Notes under the pieces: generated by a model
Database searches by the model: none
Told to the model about the DNA's origin: nothing
Seen by the model: the letters and a program-made list of their open reading frames with translations, nothing else
Position numbers and translations under genes: made by a program
Shown here: positions 44,364-52,917 of the stretch, in pieces
How positions within the stretch are numbered: position 1 is the first letter of the stretch
Layout: each line of letters opens with the position of its first letter
Origin: UBA2033 sp035345875
GTDB lineage: Bacteria > Spirochaetota > Leptospiria > Leptospirales > Leptospiraceae
NCBI GenBank assembly: GCA_035345875.1
Contig: DAORDH010000019.1
Location: 42,923 to 106,922, forward strand
DNA: 64,000 nucleotides
Direction: 5' to 3'

Positions 44364-44422
44364 AAATTGGACTTGTAAAAAAAATCTTTCCATATCGAAA
44401 GTATTATTCTAAAGGATAGAAT

Positions 44423-44812
44423 ATGAATTACATTCGATATGGTTTTATTGCAGCAGGTTTTACAAACATAGCTGGTGTTTTGCTTTTTTCAAAGTTCTTT
44501 ACAAATCCATTTATGAACGAAGCAAGCCCAGTCGTAATGTCAAACTTTGGTCTACTCATGATCATTGTTTGGGGTTTTGCCTATATCAGTGTTTCCACTG
44601 CCTATCAAAATGTTCCCTGGTTGGTTCTTTTATTCACAGTAGAAAAATTAATCTATACAATTTCATGGATTCTTTGGTTCAAACAAAATGACTTAACCTT
44701 TCCCTACACAAAAGATCTTTTCGCAGGATTGTTCTATACTCTCTATGGGTTTAATGATTTTTTATCGATGTTATTTTTTGGGTGGGTATTCTGGATTAGC
44801 CGCAAAGAATAA
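44423..44812 (+). CDS. Four-helix membrane protein, unknown
   Basis: 129 aa with four hydrophobic helices covering most of the chain (IRYGFIAAGFTNIAGVLLFS, FGLLMIIVWGFAYISV, VPWLVLLFTVEKLIYTI, YGFNDFLSMLFFGWVFWI). AAGGA lies before the ATG. No recognised family; resembles small bacterial integral membrane proteins of unknown role. Confidence 0.75.
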   Translation: MNYIRYGFIAAGFTNIAGVLLFSKFFTNPFMNEASPVVMSNFGLLMIIVWGFAYISVSTAYQNVPWLVLLFTVEKLIYTISWILWFKQNDLTFPYTKDLFAGLFYTLYGFNDFLSMLFFGWVFWISRKE

Positions 44813-44883
44813 ATTTTTACAGTCCAGGTTCTTCCTTGTAAGTAAGGACGACTGAGAAACAAATCTATGATAGACTCTTTCTC

Positions 44884-46368
44884 ATGGAAAATCTTGGACT
44901 GAAGAAAATTCTTCTATCACTACATTGTTTACTTCTATCTTTCTGTTTGAATGCAGAACGATCTCCTTTTGATATGAATAACCAAGCAAGCCCTATTGGA
45001 TCGCTTCTGATGTTTTCAGGATCTGGAAGGACTTCAGCGCTACCAAGTCCAACGAATACAGCATTCCAATATTCACAAACAGACTACACCACTTACACTG
45101 GATCGACTTTATCGATTTCAGCCCCCTCTATCACCAGTGGATCTGTATCTTCTTTCTCTATCTCTCCTACTCTTCCAAATGGCTTAGCCCTTGATACAGC
45201 AACCGGCTCTATCAATGGAGTTCCGACAGGATCTACCTCCAACCAAACCTACACAATTACAGGCAAAGGACAAATCAATGATGCAACTTCAACACTGAGT
45301 ATTAAAATTGGATCCACATCAGCGGCTGGTCTAGTTGGACAATCTAGTTTTAATTTTAGTGGAGGAGGATCAGGCAATTCTTCCATCAATGGTTTGTATG
45401 ATATCAGCTTGGATAGTAATAGTAACTTGTATATTGCTGATTCAAACAATAATAGAGCATTAATTTTTTTATCGGGAAGTTCTTCAGCCTCCACTGTTTT
45501 TGGACAATTTGGAAGCTATGCTTCCATAGCAATCAATAATGGAGGCATCTCTGCGGATTCTCTTTTTTCTCCGCGTGGCATAACCGTTGATAATTCTGGT
45601 AATTTATTTATAGCAGATACAAGCAATAATCGAATCTTATACTATCTCCCCGGTTCCACCACTGCAACACGCGTCTATGGGCAGCTGGGAAATTTCACTA
45701 CCGGCACAATCAACAATGGAGGAATTTCCGCGAACTCTCTCGCTGGTCCTTACAAACCCACTGTAGATGCAGATGGGAATTTATACATTGCAAATTTATT
45801 TGCACACAGAGTTTTATATTATCCTGCAGGTTCCACAACAGCTACTCGTGTCTATGGACAACTGGGAAGTTTTACAACCAATACTCTCAATAATGGAGGC
45901 ATCTCTGCTGATAGCTTAAATGCACCCGTAGGAACAGCGTTAGACGCCAATGGAAATCTATACATTGCAGATAGACAAAACAATCGAGTCTTAGTTTATC
46001 CACCCGGATCTACAACTGCAACTAAAGTCTTTGGACAATTTGGGAGTTTTACAACGAATACAGCGAATAACGGTGGAGTATCTGCTAATAGCTTAAGTGC
46101 TCCTACTGGTATAACTATTGACACAAATGGAAATGTTTATATAGCAGATAGTGCGAATCACAGAGTGTTATACTATCCGACTGGAACAACAACTGCAACT
46201 AGGGTCTTTGGTCAAATGAATAGCTTTACAAGTAATACTGCTAATAACGGAGGGATAACAGCTAGTAGCCTCAACACTCCCTATAGCGTTGCAGTAGATA
46301 TTAAAAACAATAAACTCTATGTAGCAGACAATGGAAATAATCGTGTCGTAATTTTTTATGTTCCCTAA
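44884..46368 (+). CDS. Exported NHL-repeat protein with Ig-like domain
   Basis: 494 aa. A hydrophobic signal at about 8-24. A putative Ig (He_PIG-like) domain at about 60-140 with PNGLALDTATGSINGVPTGS. Then six NHL-type blades of about 55-60 residues, each with a core like NLYIADSNNNRVLYYP and a linker repeat GQLGSFTTNTLNNGGIS. This is a beta-propeller for protein or surface contact; no enzyme motif. Repeats are very similar to each other, so copy number may vary between strains. Confidence 0.88.
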   Translation: MENLGLKKILLSLHCLLLSFCLNAERSPFDMNNQASPIGSLLMFSGSGRTSALPSPTNTAFQYSQTDYTTYTGSTLSISAPSITSGSVSSFSISPTLPNGLALDTATGSINGVPTGSTSNQTYTITGKGQINDATSTLSIKIGSTSAAGLVGQSSFNFSGGGSGNSSINGLYDISLDSNSNLYIADSNNNRALIFLSGSSSASTVFGQFGSYASIAINNGGISADSLFSPRGITVDNSGNLFIADTSNNRILYYLPGSTTATRVYGQLGNFTTGTINNGGISANSLAGPYKPTVDADGNLYIANLFAHRVLYYPAGSTTATRVYGQLGSFTTNTLNNGGISADSLNAPVGTALDANGNLYIADRQNNRVLVYPPGSTTATKVFGQFGSFTTNTANNGGVSANSLSAPTGITIDTNGNVYIADSANHRVLYYPTGTTTATRVFGQMNSFTSNTANNGGITASSLNTPYSVAVDIKNNKLYVADNGNNRVVIFYVP

Positions 46369-46481
46369 AGAAAATTAGGAGTATAAATCCGTTTTGGAGA
46401 GAATCTAAGACTTGCTAATTCAGGCGCTCAGAGAAAACTGTTCTTAGCTCTAGGCTAATTTAATTTTCATAGGATGTAAAC

Positions 46482-47663
46482 ATGGAACAAGCAGTAATCA
46501 TTGATGGCGTAAGAAGTGGATTTGGATCTTTTGGTGGATCTTTAAAAGACTTTGGCGCAACAGAAATGGGAGTAGAAGTAGCAAAAGCTGCGATTGCAAA
46601 GTCGGGCGTAAAAGCAGAAGATATTGGAGAAAGTATTTTTGGAAACGTAGTTCCCTCTGGAAAGGATTCCATCTATCTAGCAAGGCACATTGGACTCAAA
46701 GCAGGCCTAAAAGTCGAAACCCCAGCTCTCACAGTTAATAGACTTTGTGGCTCAGGAATGGAAGCTATCGTTCTTGCAGCAAAGAAGATTTATCTAAATG
46801 AGACTAACGTAGTATTAGCCGGTGGTTCAGAGTCAATGAGCCAAGCTCCTTATGTAGTCAGAAATGCTAGATGGGGTATAAAATATGGACCAACAGAATT
46901 CGAAGATAGTTTAAACCAAGGTCTCACCGATCTATATGTAGAATTACCAATGGGTATGACAGCAGAAAATTTAGCAGTTCAATATAGCATTTCTAGACAA
47001 GAACAAGATGAGTGGGCAGCCCTTTCGCAAGAAAGAGCAGAAAAAGCCACACTAGATGGAATATTGAAAGAGGAGATAACACCGATTACCCTCCCAGGAA
47101 AAACTCCAATCGTTTTTGATAAAGACGAATTTATAAGAGGAAAAGCATCTAGAGATAAAATGGCAGGTTTGAAACCGGCATTCAAAAAAGATGGAACAGT
47201 TACAGCGGGTAACGCATCTGGAATCAATGATGGAGCTGGTGCTGTGATTGTATCTTCTAAATCATATGCAGATAAATTAGGAAAAAAGCCACTAGCTATT
47301 ATAAAATCGTATGGGCATAGCGGTTGTGATCCAGCCAAAATGGGAATCGGTCCTGCACTTGCAATTCCACGCGCTTTATCCTCTGCTGGTCTTTCTTTAA
47401 AAGACATTGGACTCATAGAGGTTAACGAAGCATTTGCCGCTCAATACCTTGCAGTTCAAAAAGAGTTAGGATTAAATCCAGAGATTACAAATGTGAATGG
47501 TGGAGCGATTGCAATCGGTCATCCACTGGGAGCAAGCGGAACTAGAGTAACACTCACACTTGCTTATGAAATGAGAAGAAGAAAAGTTAAATACGGAGTT
47601 GCTTCTCTTTGTATTGGTGGTGGTCAAGGGATTGCGATTGTTTTAGAAAATCCAAATCTCTAA
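46482..47663 (+). CDS. Acetyl-CoA acetyltransferase (thiolase)
   Basis: 393 aa, full-length thiolase. Catalytic Cys in NRLCGSGMEAI (C89), His in GGAIAIGHPLGASGTR (H347) and the second Cys in SLCIGGGQG (C377). NEAFAAQ helps set the oxyanion pocket. Biosynthetic type (two acetyl-CoA to acetoacetyl-CoA) or degradative; not told by sequence. AGGA before the ATG. Stop overlaps the convergent PilZ gene by four bases. Confidence 0.95.
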   Translation: MEQAVIIDGVRSGFGSFGGSLKDFGATEMGVEVAKAAIAKSGVKAEDIGESIFGNVVPSGKDSIYLARHIGLKAGLKVETPALTVNRLCGSGMEAIVLAAKKIYLNETNVVLAGGSESMSQAPYVVRNARWGIKYGPTEFEDSLNQGLTDLYVELPMGMTAENLAVQYSISRQEQDEWAALSQERAEKATLDGILKEEITPITLPGKTPIVFDKDEFIRGKASRDKMAGLKPAFKKDGTVTAGNASGINDGAGAVIVSSKSYADKLGKKPLAIIKSYGHSGCDPAKMGIGPALAIPRALSSAGLSLKDIGLIEVNEAFAAQYLAVQKELGLNPEITNVNGGAIAIGHPLGASGTRVTLTLAYEMRRRKVKYGVASLCIGGGQGIAIVLENPNL

Positions 47664-48010
47664 TCACTGATGGAAAGACTGAGTGCAATTAAGTATTCAG
47701 GAAAAATAAATTTTTCAGAAAATTCCATACCGATCATAACGTGTGGTTTTTTCTGAAATTCCATTTCTGTTTTCCATGCAACTCTTCCAGAGATATCCAT
47801 ATTATCACTTGTAGGCCAATGCAAAACACTTCCTTCAAGCATTGCATTCACTTCTACATTGAAACTAGCCGGCATGATAGCACAAAGACCTGTTTCGGAA
47901 ATATTGCCTAGATAGCCGCTAAAACTCTCCCCAGCGGCGTTTAGATGAACTGCATAATCTGCAAAATCTTTGGGAAAAATTCTATCTGACTTTCTAATCT
48001 CTGTTTTCAT
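47660..48010 (-). CDS. PilZ domain c-di-GMP receptor
   Basis: 116 aa from the ATG at 48010, chosen over the upstream ATG at 48070 because AAGGG precedes it and PilZ alignment starts there. Both c-di-GMP contact motifs are intact: RKSDR (RxxxR) and NISETG ((D/N)xSxxG). A single-domain effector that would respond to diguanylate cyclases such as the one at 4.8 kb. Its target is not in the window. Confidence 0.9.
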   Translation of the reverse strand: MKTEIRKSDRIFPKDFADYAVHLNAAGESFSGYLGNISETGLCAIMPASFNVEVNAMLEGSVLHWPTSDNMDISGRVAWKTEMEFQKKPHVMIGMEFSEKFIFPEYLIALSLSISD

Positions 48011-48109
48011 AACCCTTGTGTAAAATACATATTGTAAAATGCAAGGACTTTTTAAAATAACGAATAGCACACTGCGTGCAATGCTCTAGAATTAAGAAAA
48101 ACTCATAAA

Positions 48110-48247
48110 GACTACCACCGATTGCCGCGAACAAGCGGCAATGGATTTTGGGTGGTAAGACGATGAGCACCGATAAAAAAATATGATAATTTTAAATTGA
48201 TCAATCGTTTCTGTATCCTTCTGTTTTCGGTGTCCTTAGTGGTAATC
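48110..48247. repeat. Two copies of the dispersed GTGGTAATC repeat with a hairpin
   Basis: 48110-48174 is a minus-oriented copy (ACCACCGAT...GAGCACCGAT) that also contains a perfect 8-bp hairpin ATTGCCGC-GAACAA-GCGGCAAT at 48121-48142. 48211-48247 is a plus-oriented copy (TTTTCGGTGTCC...AGTGGTAATC). Related copies lie at 35107, 40165, 40483 and 41770. Confidence 0.6.
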
Positions 48248-48269
48248 ATTGATTTTCACCTTGAACAAG

Positions 48270-49334
48270 ATGAGCGAATTAAAGAATCAATTGATAGAAT
48301 TTTTAGGTTTTGAATCTTGGAATGAATCTATGATAAAAATTGGCAATGTTGAAATTCCGAATAATATCGTGCTCTCTCCAATGGCGGGAGTCTCAGATAG
48401 CCCATACAGACAGATTTGTAGAGAGATGGGATCAGGCTTTGCCTATACAGAATTTGTTTCAACCGATGGAATTAGCCACCATTCCAAAAAATCAATTGAT
48501 CTATTCCGATTCCAGAAAATGGAAAGACCGATTTCCTTTCAGATTTTTGGAAATAATTTAGAGATCATTACAGAAGCTTGCAGAATCATAGAAGACCTAG
48601 GACCAGACATCATTGATTTAAATATGGGCTGCTCTGTTGCAAAAGTTTCTCATAGAGGATCAGGCGCTGGACTTTTAAGAAAGCCAGAATATGTAGGTAA
48701 GATCATTGAGTCCATGACAAAAGCGGTGAAAGTTCCTATCACTGCGAAAATTAGAATTGGTTGGGACCATGCAAGTTTAAATTACAAAGAGATTGTGCAT
48801 GTTTTACAAGAGTCAGGTGTGCAAGCAATCTCTGTGCATGGAAGAACTAAATCAATGGCATATAAAGGTCTTGCTGATTGGAACGTTATTGCAGAGATCA
48901 AATCTTTTGCCAAAGTTCCTATTTTTGGAAATGGCGATATTCAATCCTATGCACAGGCAAAAGAAAGAATCAAAACATCTGGAGTAGACGGAGTATTGAT
49001 TGGTAGAGCAGCTATCGGAAATCCTTGGATCTTTGCTGGAATTGACAAATCAACAGTATCCTTTCCAGAAGTTCGCGCGATGATCTTTCGTCATTTGAGT
49101 CTCATGACAGATTTTTATGGAGAACAAATGGGACTTGTTCTTTTCAGAAAACATGTTTCAAAATATCTAAGAAACTATTTTGGAATTGCAGACCTAAGGC
49201 ATAAGTTAGTTACCACAAACAGCTTAAATGAGTTTCATGATTTATTAAACAATTTTGAAATTAAAGAATTTAAAATGGTTTCGGAAGAAGAAAACGAAAA
49301 TCTCAACTGTGAAACCTATGCTTCCGCAGAGTAA
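48270..49334 (+). CDS. dusB: tRNA-dihydrouridine synthase
   Basis: 354 aa FMN enzyme that reduces uridine to dihydrouridine in tRNA. N-terminal SPMAGVSDSPYR, catalytic Cys in LNMGCSVAKV, KIRIGWD, SVHGRTKSMAYKG and FGNGDI are the family hallmarks. The usual NxGCP reads NMGCSV here. The ATG at 48270 gives about 20 extra residues compared with the typical start at the later Met (48330), which has a GGAATG-like ribosome site; either is possible. Confidence 0.93.
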   Translation: MSELKNQLIEFLGFESWNESMIKIGNVEIPNNIVLSPMAGVSDSPYRQICREMGSGFAYTEFVSTDGISHHSKKSIDLFRFQKMERPISFQIFGNNLEIITEACRIIEDLGPDIIDLNMGCSVAKVSHRGSGAGLLRKPEYVGKIIESMTKAVKVPITAKIRIGWDHASLNYKEIVHVLQESGVQAISVHGRTKSMAYKGLADWNVIAEIKSFAKVPIFGNGDIQSYAQAKERIKTSGVDGVLIGRAAIGNPWIFAGIDKSTVSFPEVRAMIFRHLSLMTDFYGEQMGLVLFRKHVSKYLRNYFGIADLRHKLVTTNSLNEFHDLLNNFEIKEFKMVSEEENENLNCETYASAE

Positions 49335-49961
49335 TTCTATACAAAATAACAAAAGTAATTTTCTATAAGGATTTTGATTGAGTAGCCTTTCGTATATCGC
49401 ACATACAGACCTGAGAGAACTCTAAGAAGTTCTATACAAACCTACCTTTTATTTTTAAAATGGAATTTGCTTTTGATGTTTGAGATAAATAACGTGAGTT
49501 CGGCATAAGGAATTGACAAATTGTTCAGACCGTCATTCCCATTATGTTTCGACCCAAGGAAGAAACATTGAGTTGCGTTCCACCCTACGCAGGTGCTGGA
49601 TTTGCGACCGAGCAAATAGGCGGAATAGCCGCAACCGCCAAGCGATATCGAGCAATATCATTAAGTTAAGGATTTTTGTGTCATTCTTTAAAGCTGTCAC
49701 TCCCGAAATCCCCTATCGGGAGTTTATGTAATGATAATTTCGAGAGACCCCTGATAATCGCCTCCGCGGCACTGGATGTGAGTGAATAGTATCGGGTGGA
49801 ATTCGGGGGTGAAAAAATGAAACATCTTTTCATGTCGAATTCACGTTAAATAAAAGAAAATTAAATCAGTCTTCAATTTTTAAAATTTATTTAAAAAGAA
49901 TTTACATTTAGCAAATAGGGTATAGAATCTAGAAATCTATTCATGCTATGATGGTAGTCCA
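49335..49961. other. Non-coding stretch with a locally G+C-richer segment
   Basis: About 625 bases with no supported gene. 49490-49820 is clearly less AT-rich than the surroundings and contains a 7-bp hairpin CTCCCGA / TCGGGAG at 49700-49722. It may be a relic of a foreign insertion or a dispersed palindromic element. A 72-codon frame inside it shows no protein-like features. Confidence 0.45.
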
Positions 49962-50867
49962 ATGAAACAATTTTATGTAATTTTTATTCTAATATTTATT
50001 TCTTCGAACAATCTCCTCGCTCAAGCAAATTGTGAAAAATTTGAATCCTTAAAAAAAGCATTTATGGATAATAAAAAAGAATCTGTTTGCGAACTTGATT
50101 TACGAAATCAACACTTGAAATCACTTCCAACGAATATGGGCGATTTAATAAACTTAGAAATTCTCCATTTAGAAAATAATAAATTATCCGAATTGCCAGA
50201 ATCATTAGTTTATGCTAAGAAACTAGTCAGAGTTCACTTAGACAACAATCAATTCAGAAAATTTCCTGAAGTTTTATTGGATTTAGATCAGATTGTAAGA
50301 ATCTCAATGAACCAAAATGAACTAACAGAAATACCTACAAAGATTGAAAATTTAAAAGAATTAAACTACTTAAGTTTTATGGGAAACAGAATTGAGTCCC
50401 TACCTAAACAAATTGGGAAATTAAAAAAATTAACCTATTTAAATTTAATTTCAAATGATTTGAAAGAGCTTCCCCAAATGTTTTATAATTTACATCATCT
50501 AGAAAACCTTTATCTCGGAAATAATGATAGCCTAAAAATTTCTGATGAAATTTACAAAATGAAAAATCTAATTCGCCTATCGATTAGTGGAATCGGACTG
50601 GAAAATCTTTCGACAGATATTAAGAATTTGAAAAATCTAAAATGGCTTTCGATTAGTTCAAATAAAATTGAAACTCTTCCGGATGAAATCTGTGAATTAA
50701 AAGATCTAGAGGCATTCTTTTTCGGTTATAATAAAATAACAAAACTGCCTCATAGATTTGAAGAACTAAAGAAATTGAAGAAAATTTCTTTAGTGGATCT
50801 AGATCTTGGAATAACCGTTGAAAATGATTTAAGAAATACATTTCCTGAGGCAGAAATTGAATTTTAA
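49962..50867 (+). CDS. Exported leucine-rich repeat protein
   Basis: 301 aa with a signal peptide at about 1-21 (MKQFYVIFILIFISSNNLLA). About ten LRRs of the 23-residue bacterial type (LPTNMGDLINLEILHLENNK and similar), ending in a short cap. Periplasmic or surface-exposed; LRR proteins of this kind are expanded in Leptospira and bind unknown partners. Ends one base before the convergent reductase-type gene. Confidence 0.9.
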   Translation: MKQFYVIFILIFISSNNLLAQANCEKFESLKKAFMDNKKESVCELDLRNQHLKSLPTNMGDLINLEILHLENNKLSELPESLVYAKKLVRVHLDNNQFRKFPEVLLDLDQIVRISMNQNELTEIPTKIENLKELNYLSFMGNRIESLPKQIGKLKKLTYLNLISNDLKELPQMFYNLHHLENLYLGNNDSLKISDEIYKMKNLIRLSISGIGLENLSTDIKNLKNLKWLSISSNKIETLPDEICELKDLEAFFFGYNKITKLPHRFEELKKLKKISLVDLDLGITVENDLRNTFPEAEIEF

Positions 50868-50868
50868 A

Positions 50869-51873
50869 TTATGCGACAAATAATACTTTGCCGCTTGTCA
50901 TATTATTTTTGTAGAACTCAATTGCTTTGTATCCATCATCCAATGAAAAGCGTTTGTTGATTTCTGACTTAAAATCAGTGGATAGATTTTCTTGCGCATC
51001 TCTAACGATTTCAGCAAACTCTTCTTTTGGAGTATCTGCAATCCAATAACTCAACCAAAAACCCTCTACTTTCTTTCTTTGAAAAATCAAAGAACCTGCT
51101 GAAACACCAATCGGGTCCTCCGAAAGTGCACCATAGACAACAAGCTTAGAATTACCAGGCATCATATTCAAAACATCTTCCCCAGTCTTTCCTGCAACTG
51201 CATCAATTGCATAAGTGATTTCCAGCTTCTTGACTAGTCTTGTAAAATTCTTTTCGTAATCAGGTGATGTAGAATTTAATACATGCTCTGATCCTAATGA
51301 TTTTAACAACTCAACTTGATCATCTTTTCGAACAATATTAATAACAGGTAATCCTTTTCGTTTCGCATATCGCTGAATCATCTTACCTAATGCACTTGCT
51401 GCCGCAGTCTGCACAATACCGCCTCTTTTCTCTTTAATCGCAATGTTAGTTAACCCACAAGCTGTAAGAGGATTAACAAAGAAAGTAGCACCTTGCTCTA
51501 AAGTAACTTTTTCAATAAGCGGAATACAGTTGTATTCGGGGGTTACCATATATTCTGCCCAGGATCCGTCTCCCATATAGTGAGCACTGCAAGCAACTCG
51601 GTCACCTACTTTCACTCGTGTCACAGCAGATCCTATTGCTACTATCGTTCCGCTACCTTCAAACCCACCACCACACGGTATTTTTTTCTTAATTCCATAA
51701 AGTCCGCGGATAAACATCAAATCAGACGGATTAATAGAAGATGCATAAATCTTTACAAGAACATCAGTTTCTTTTAAACTACCAATTTTTCTTTGGGCAA
51801 CACGAAGCGAACTTTCTAAGCCATCATAATTAATCAGTTCAATCGCTTTACCTGTTTCTGGAATACTCGTCAT
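50869..51873 (-). CDS. Zinc-type alcohol dehydrogenase / quinone reductase-like (MDR family)
   Basis: 334 aa medium-chain reductase. INPSDLMFIRGLYG, CGGGFEGSGTIVAIG and the cofactor region QTAAASALGKMIQRYAKRKG mark a quinone oxidoreductase-type member without the structural zinc lobe. NADPH-dependent reduction of quinones or enals is likely; substrate unknown. A perfect 11-bp palindrome 94 bases before the start may be its operator. Confidence 0.85.
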   Translation of the reverse strand: MTSIPETGKAIELINYDGLESSLRVAQRKIGSLKETDVLVKIYASSINPSDLMFIRGLYGIKKKIPCGGGFEGSGTIVAIGSAVTRVKVGDRVACSAHYMGDGSWAEYMVTPEYNCIPLIEKVTLEQGATFFVNPLTACGLTNIAIKEKRGGIVQTAAASALGKMIQRYAKRKGLPVINIVRKDDQVELLKSLGSEHVLNSTSPDYEKNFTRLVKKLEITYAIDAVAGKTGEDVLNMMPGNSKLVVYGALSEDPIGVSAGSLIFQRKKVEGFWLSYWIADTPKEEFAEIVRDAQENLSTDFKSEINKRFSLDDGYKAIEFYKNNMTSGKVLFVA

Positions 51874-51966
51874 TGTTTTCTCTCTTGAATCTATTTTAGC
51901 TTAAATTAAAAATGATTCTTGTTTGCGTAAAGCATAAATTATCAAAGAGAGAAATTATACATTTAC

Positions 51967-51992
51967 TTGTCGGTATATAAATATACCGACAA
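51967..51992 (-). promoter_or_regulatory. Palindrome between the SafE-like and MDR genes
   Basis: TTGTCGGTATA-TAAA-TATACCGACAA, a perfect 11-bp inverted repeat with a four-base loop. It lies just after the last gene of the oxidase operon and before the MDR reductase on the same strand, so it could be the operon terminator or an operator. The absence of a T run favours the operator reading. Confidence 0.5.
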
Positions 51993-51999
51993 AATTTTA

Positions 52000-52764
52000 T
52001 TAATGATGGTGATGATGCTGGCTTTCGGTTTCCTCTGCTTTATCTACTTCTTTATCAGATTCTTGATTCAAACTGGATCCACCCATATGATGGTGATTTG
52101 CATGATTATGATTCATTCTTAAAAATACAGTGCTTAAGCCCACTGTGATAATTCCAATCCCAACTAAAGCAGCATAATCTTTTAGAACATAGGATTTTAT
52201 CTTATGAAATCCCAGTCCGAAGAGTAAAAGACCTGGCAGCGTTCCTAGGAAAAAGGAACTCATAGAAATTCCACCTAACATCGGATTGCCTGTGGCAAGA
52301 GACATTGCAAATGCTGGATATAAAATTGTGCAAGGAAGAAGACCTGTAAACATTCCAAAAATAAATGAGAATAATAATGTGTGGGTTGACTTCCTCATTG
52401 CTTCCATAAATGGATGAAATAATTTTTTAATAATCTTATTGGCACCACTGTCTGGAATTAATTTCTTATTGAATATTAAAGCAATCCCAGTTGCTAAAAT
52501 AAAAATTGTGGAGAGTATAATTGAAATATTTTGAATTTTTGTAACTTCGCTTGATAAGTTTAAACTAAAACCCAAAAAGCCCATTAAAGATCCAATCAAT
52601 GTATACGATGTAAATCTACCCAAATTATAAATGACATTTGTTGTTAGTTTGGATTCACCTATAATATTGAGCATTCCCACAAATGGTCCACACATTGTGA
52701 TACAATGAAATGAACTACTAAAGCCATAAATAAAAGAAGAAATAAAAATAATTTCGTAATTCAT
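52000..52764 (-). CDS. SafE/TauE-like membrane protein of the cbb3 operon, His-rich tail
   Basis: 254 aa, about six membrane helices. SFHCITMCGPFVGML near the N-terminus is typical of the sulfite-exporter/cytochrome-biogenesis membrane family found at the end of cbb3 clusters. The C-terminal tail contains HNHANHHH and ends in five His, which could bind copper or other metals. The start is ATG at 52764, overlapping the ccoS stop by ATGA, with AAGGAG upstream. The copper role is inference. Confidence 0.82.
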   Translation of the reverse strand: MNYEIIFISSFIYGFSSSFHCITMCGPFVGMLNIIGESKLTTNVIYNLGRFTSYTLIGSLMGFLGFSLNLSSEVTKIQNISIILSTIFILATGIALIFNKKLIPDSGANKIIKKLFHPFMEAMRKSTHTLLFSFIFGMFTGLLPCTILYPAFAMSLATGNPMLGGISMSSFFLGTLPGLLLFGLGFHKIKSYVLKDYAALVGIGIITVGLSTVFLRMNHNHANHHHMGGSSLNQESDKEVDKAEETESQHHHHH

Positions 52765-52916
52765 CTCCAACTCTCCTTCTCGTCCTCAAAAAGAATTCTG
52801 TATTTCGGAGCTTCAATATCTTCGAACTGTCCATTCTTGATTGAAATTAAAAAAACTATTAAACCAATAAATGCGATAATAAATGCAATCGCAATTGTAA
52901 TCAATAATGCTTCCAT
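52761..52916 (-). CDS. ccoS: cbb3 oxidase assembly protein CcoS
   Basis: 51 aa. One membrane helix (about 3-25), then NGQFEDIEAPKYRILFEDE, which is the family's conserved tail. Two bases separate it from ccoI upstream, and its stop overlaps the next ATG. Needed for cofactor insertion into cbb3 oxidase in studied bacteria. Confidence 0.92.
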   Translation of the reverse strand: MEALLITIAIAFIIAFIGLIVFLISIKNGQFEDIEAPKYRILFEDEKESWR

Positions 52917-52917
52917 G

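Noticed and set aside
44187..44412. Open frames rich in Thr/Met or Val/Ala opposite and beside the Gly/Ser/His tail
   Set aside because: Low-complexity shadows of the GGT/AGC-type repeat; the frame with the signal peptide and cysteines is the gene.
46979..47416. 145-codon minus-strand frame
   Set aside because: Antisense to the thiolase gene; Pro/Ser-rich composition expected from the opposite strand.
49513..49731. 72-codon frame in the 49.3-50 kb spacer
   Set aside because: Arg/Cys-rich random-looking composition, no ribosome site; more likely part of the G+C-richer intergenic element.
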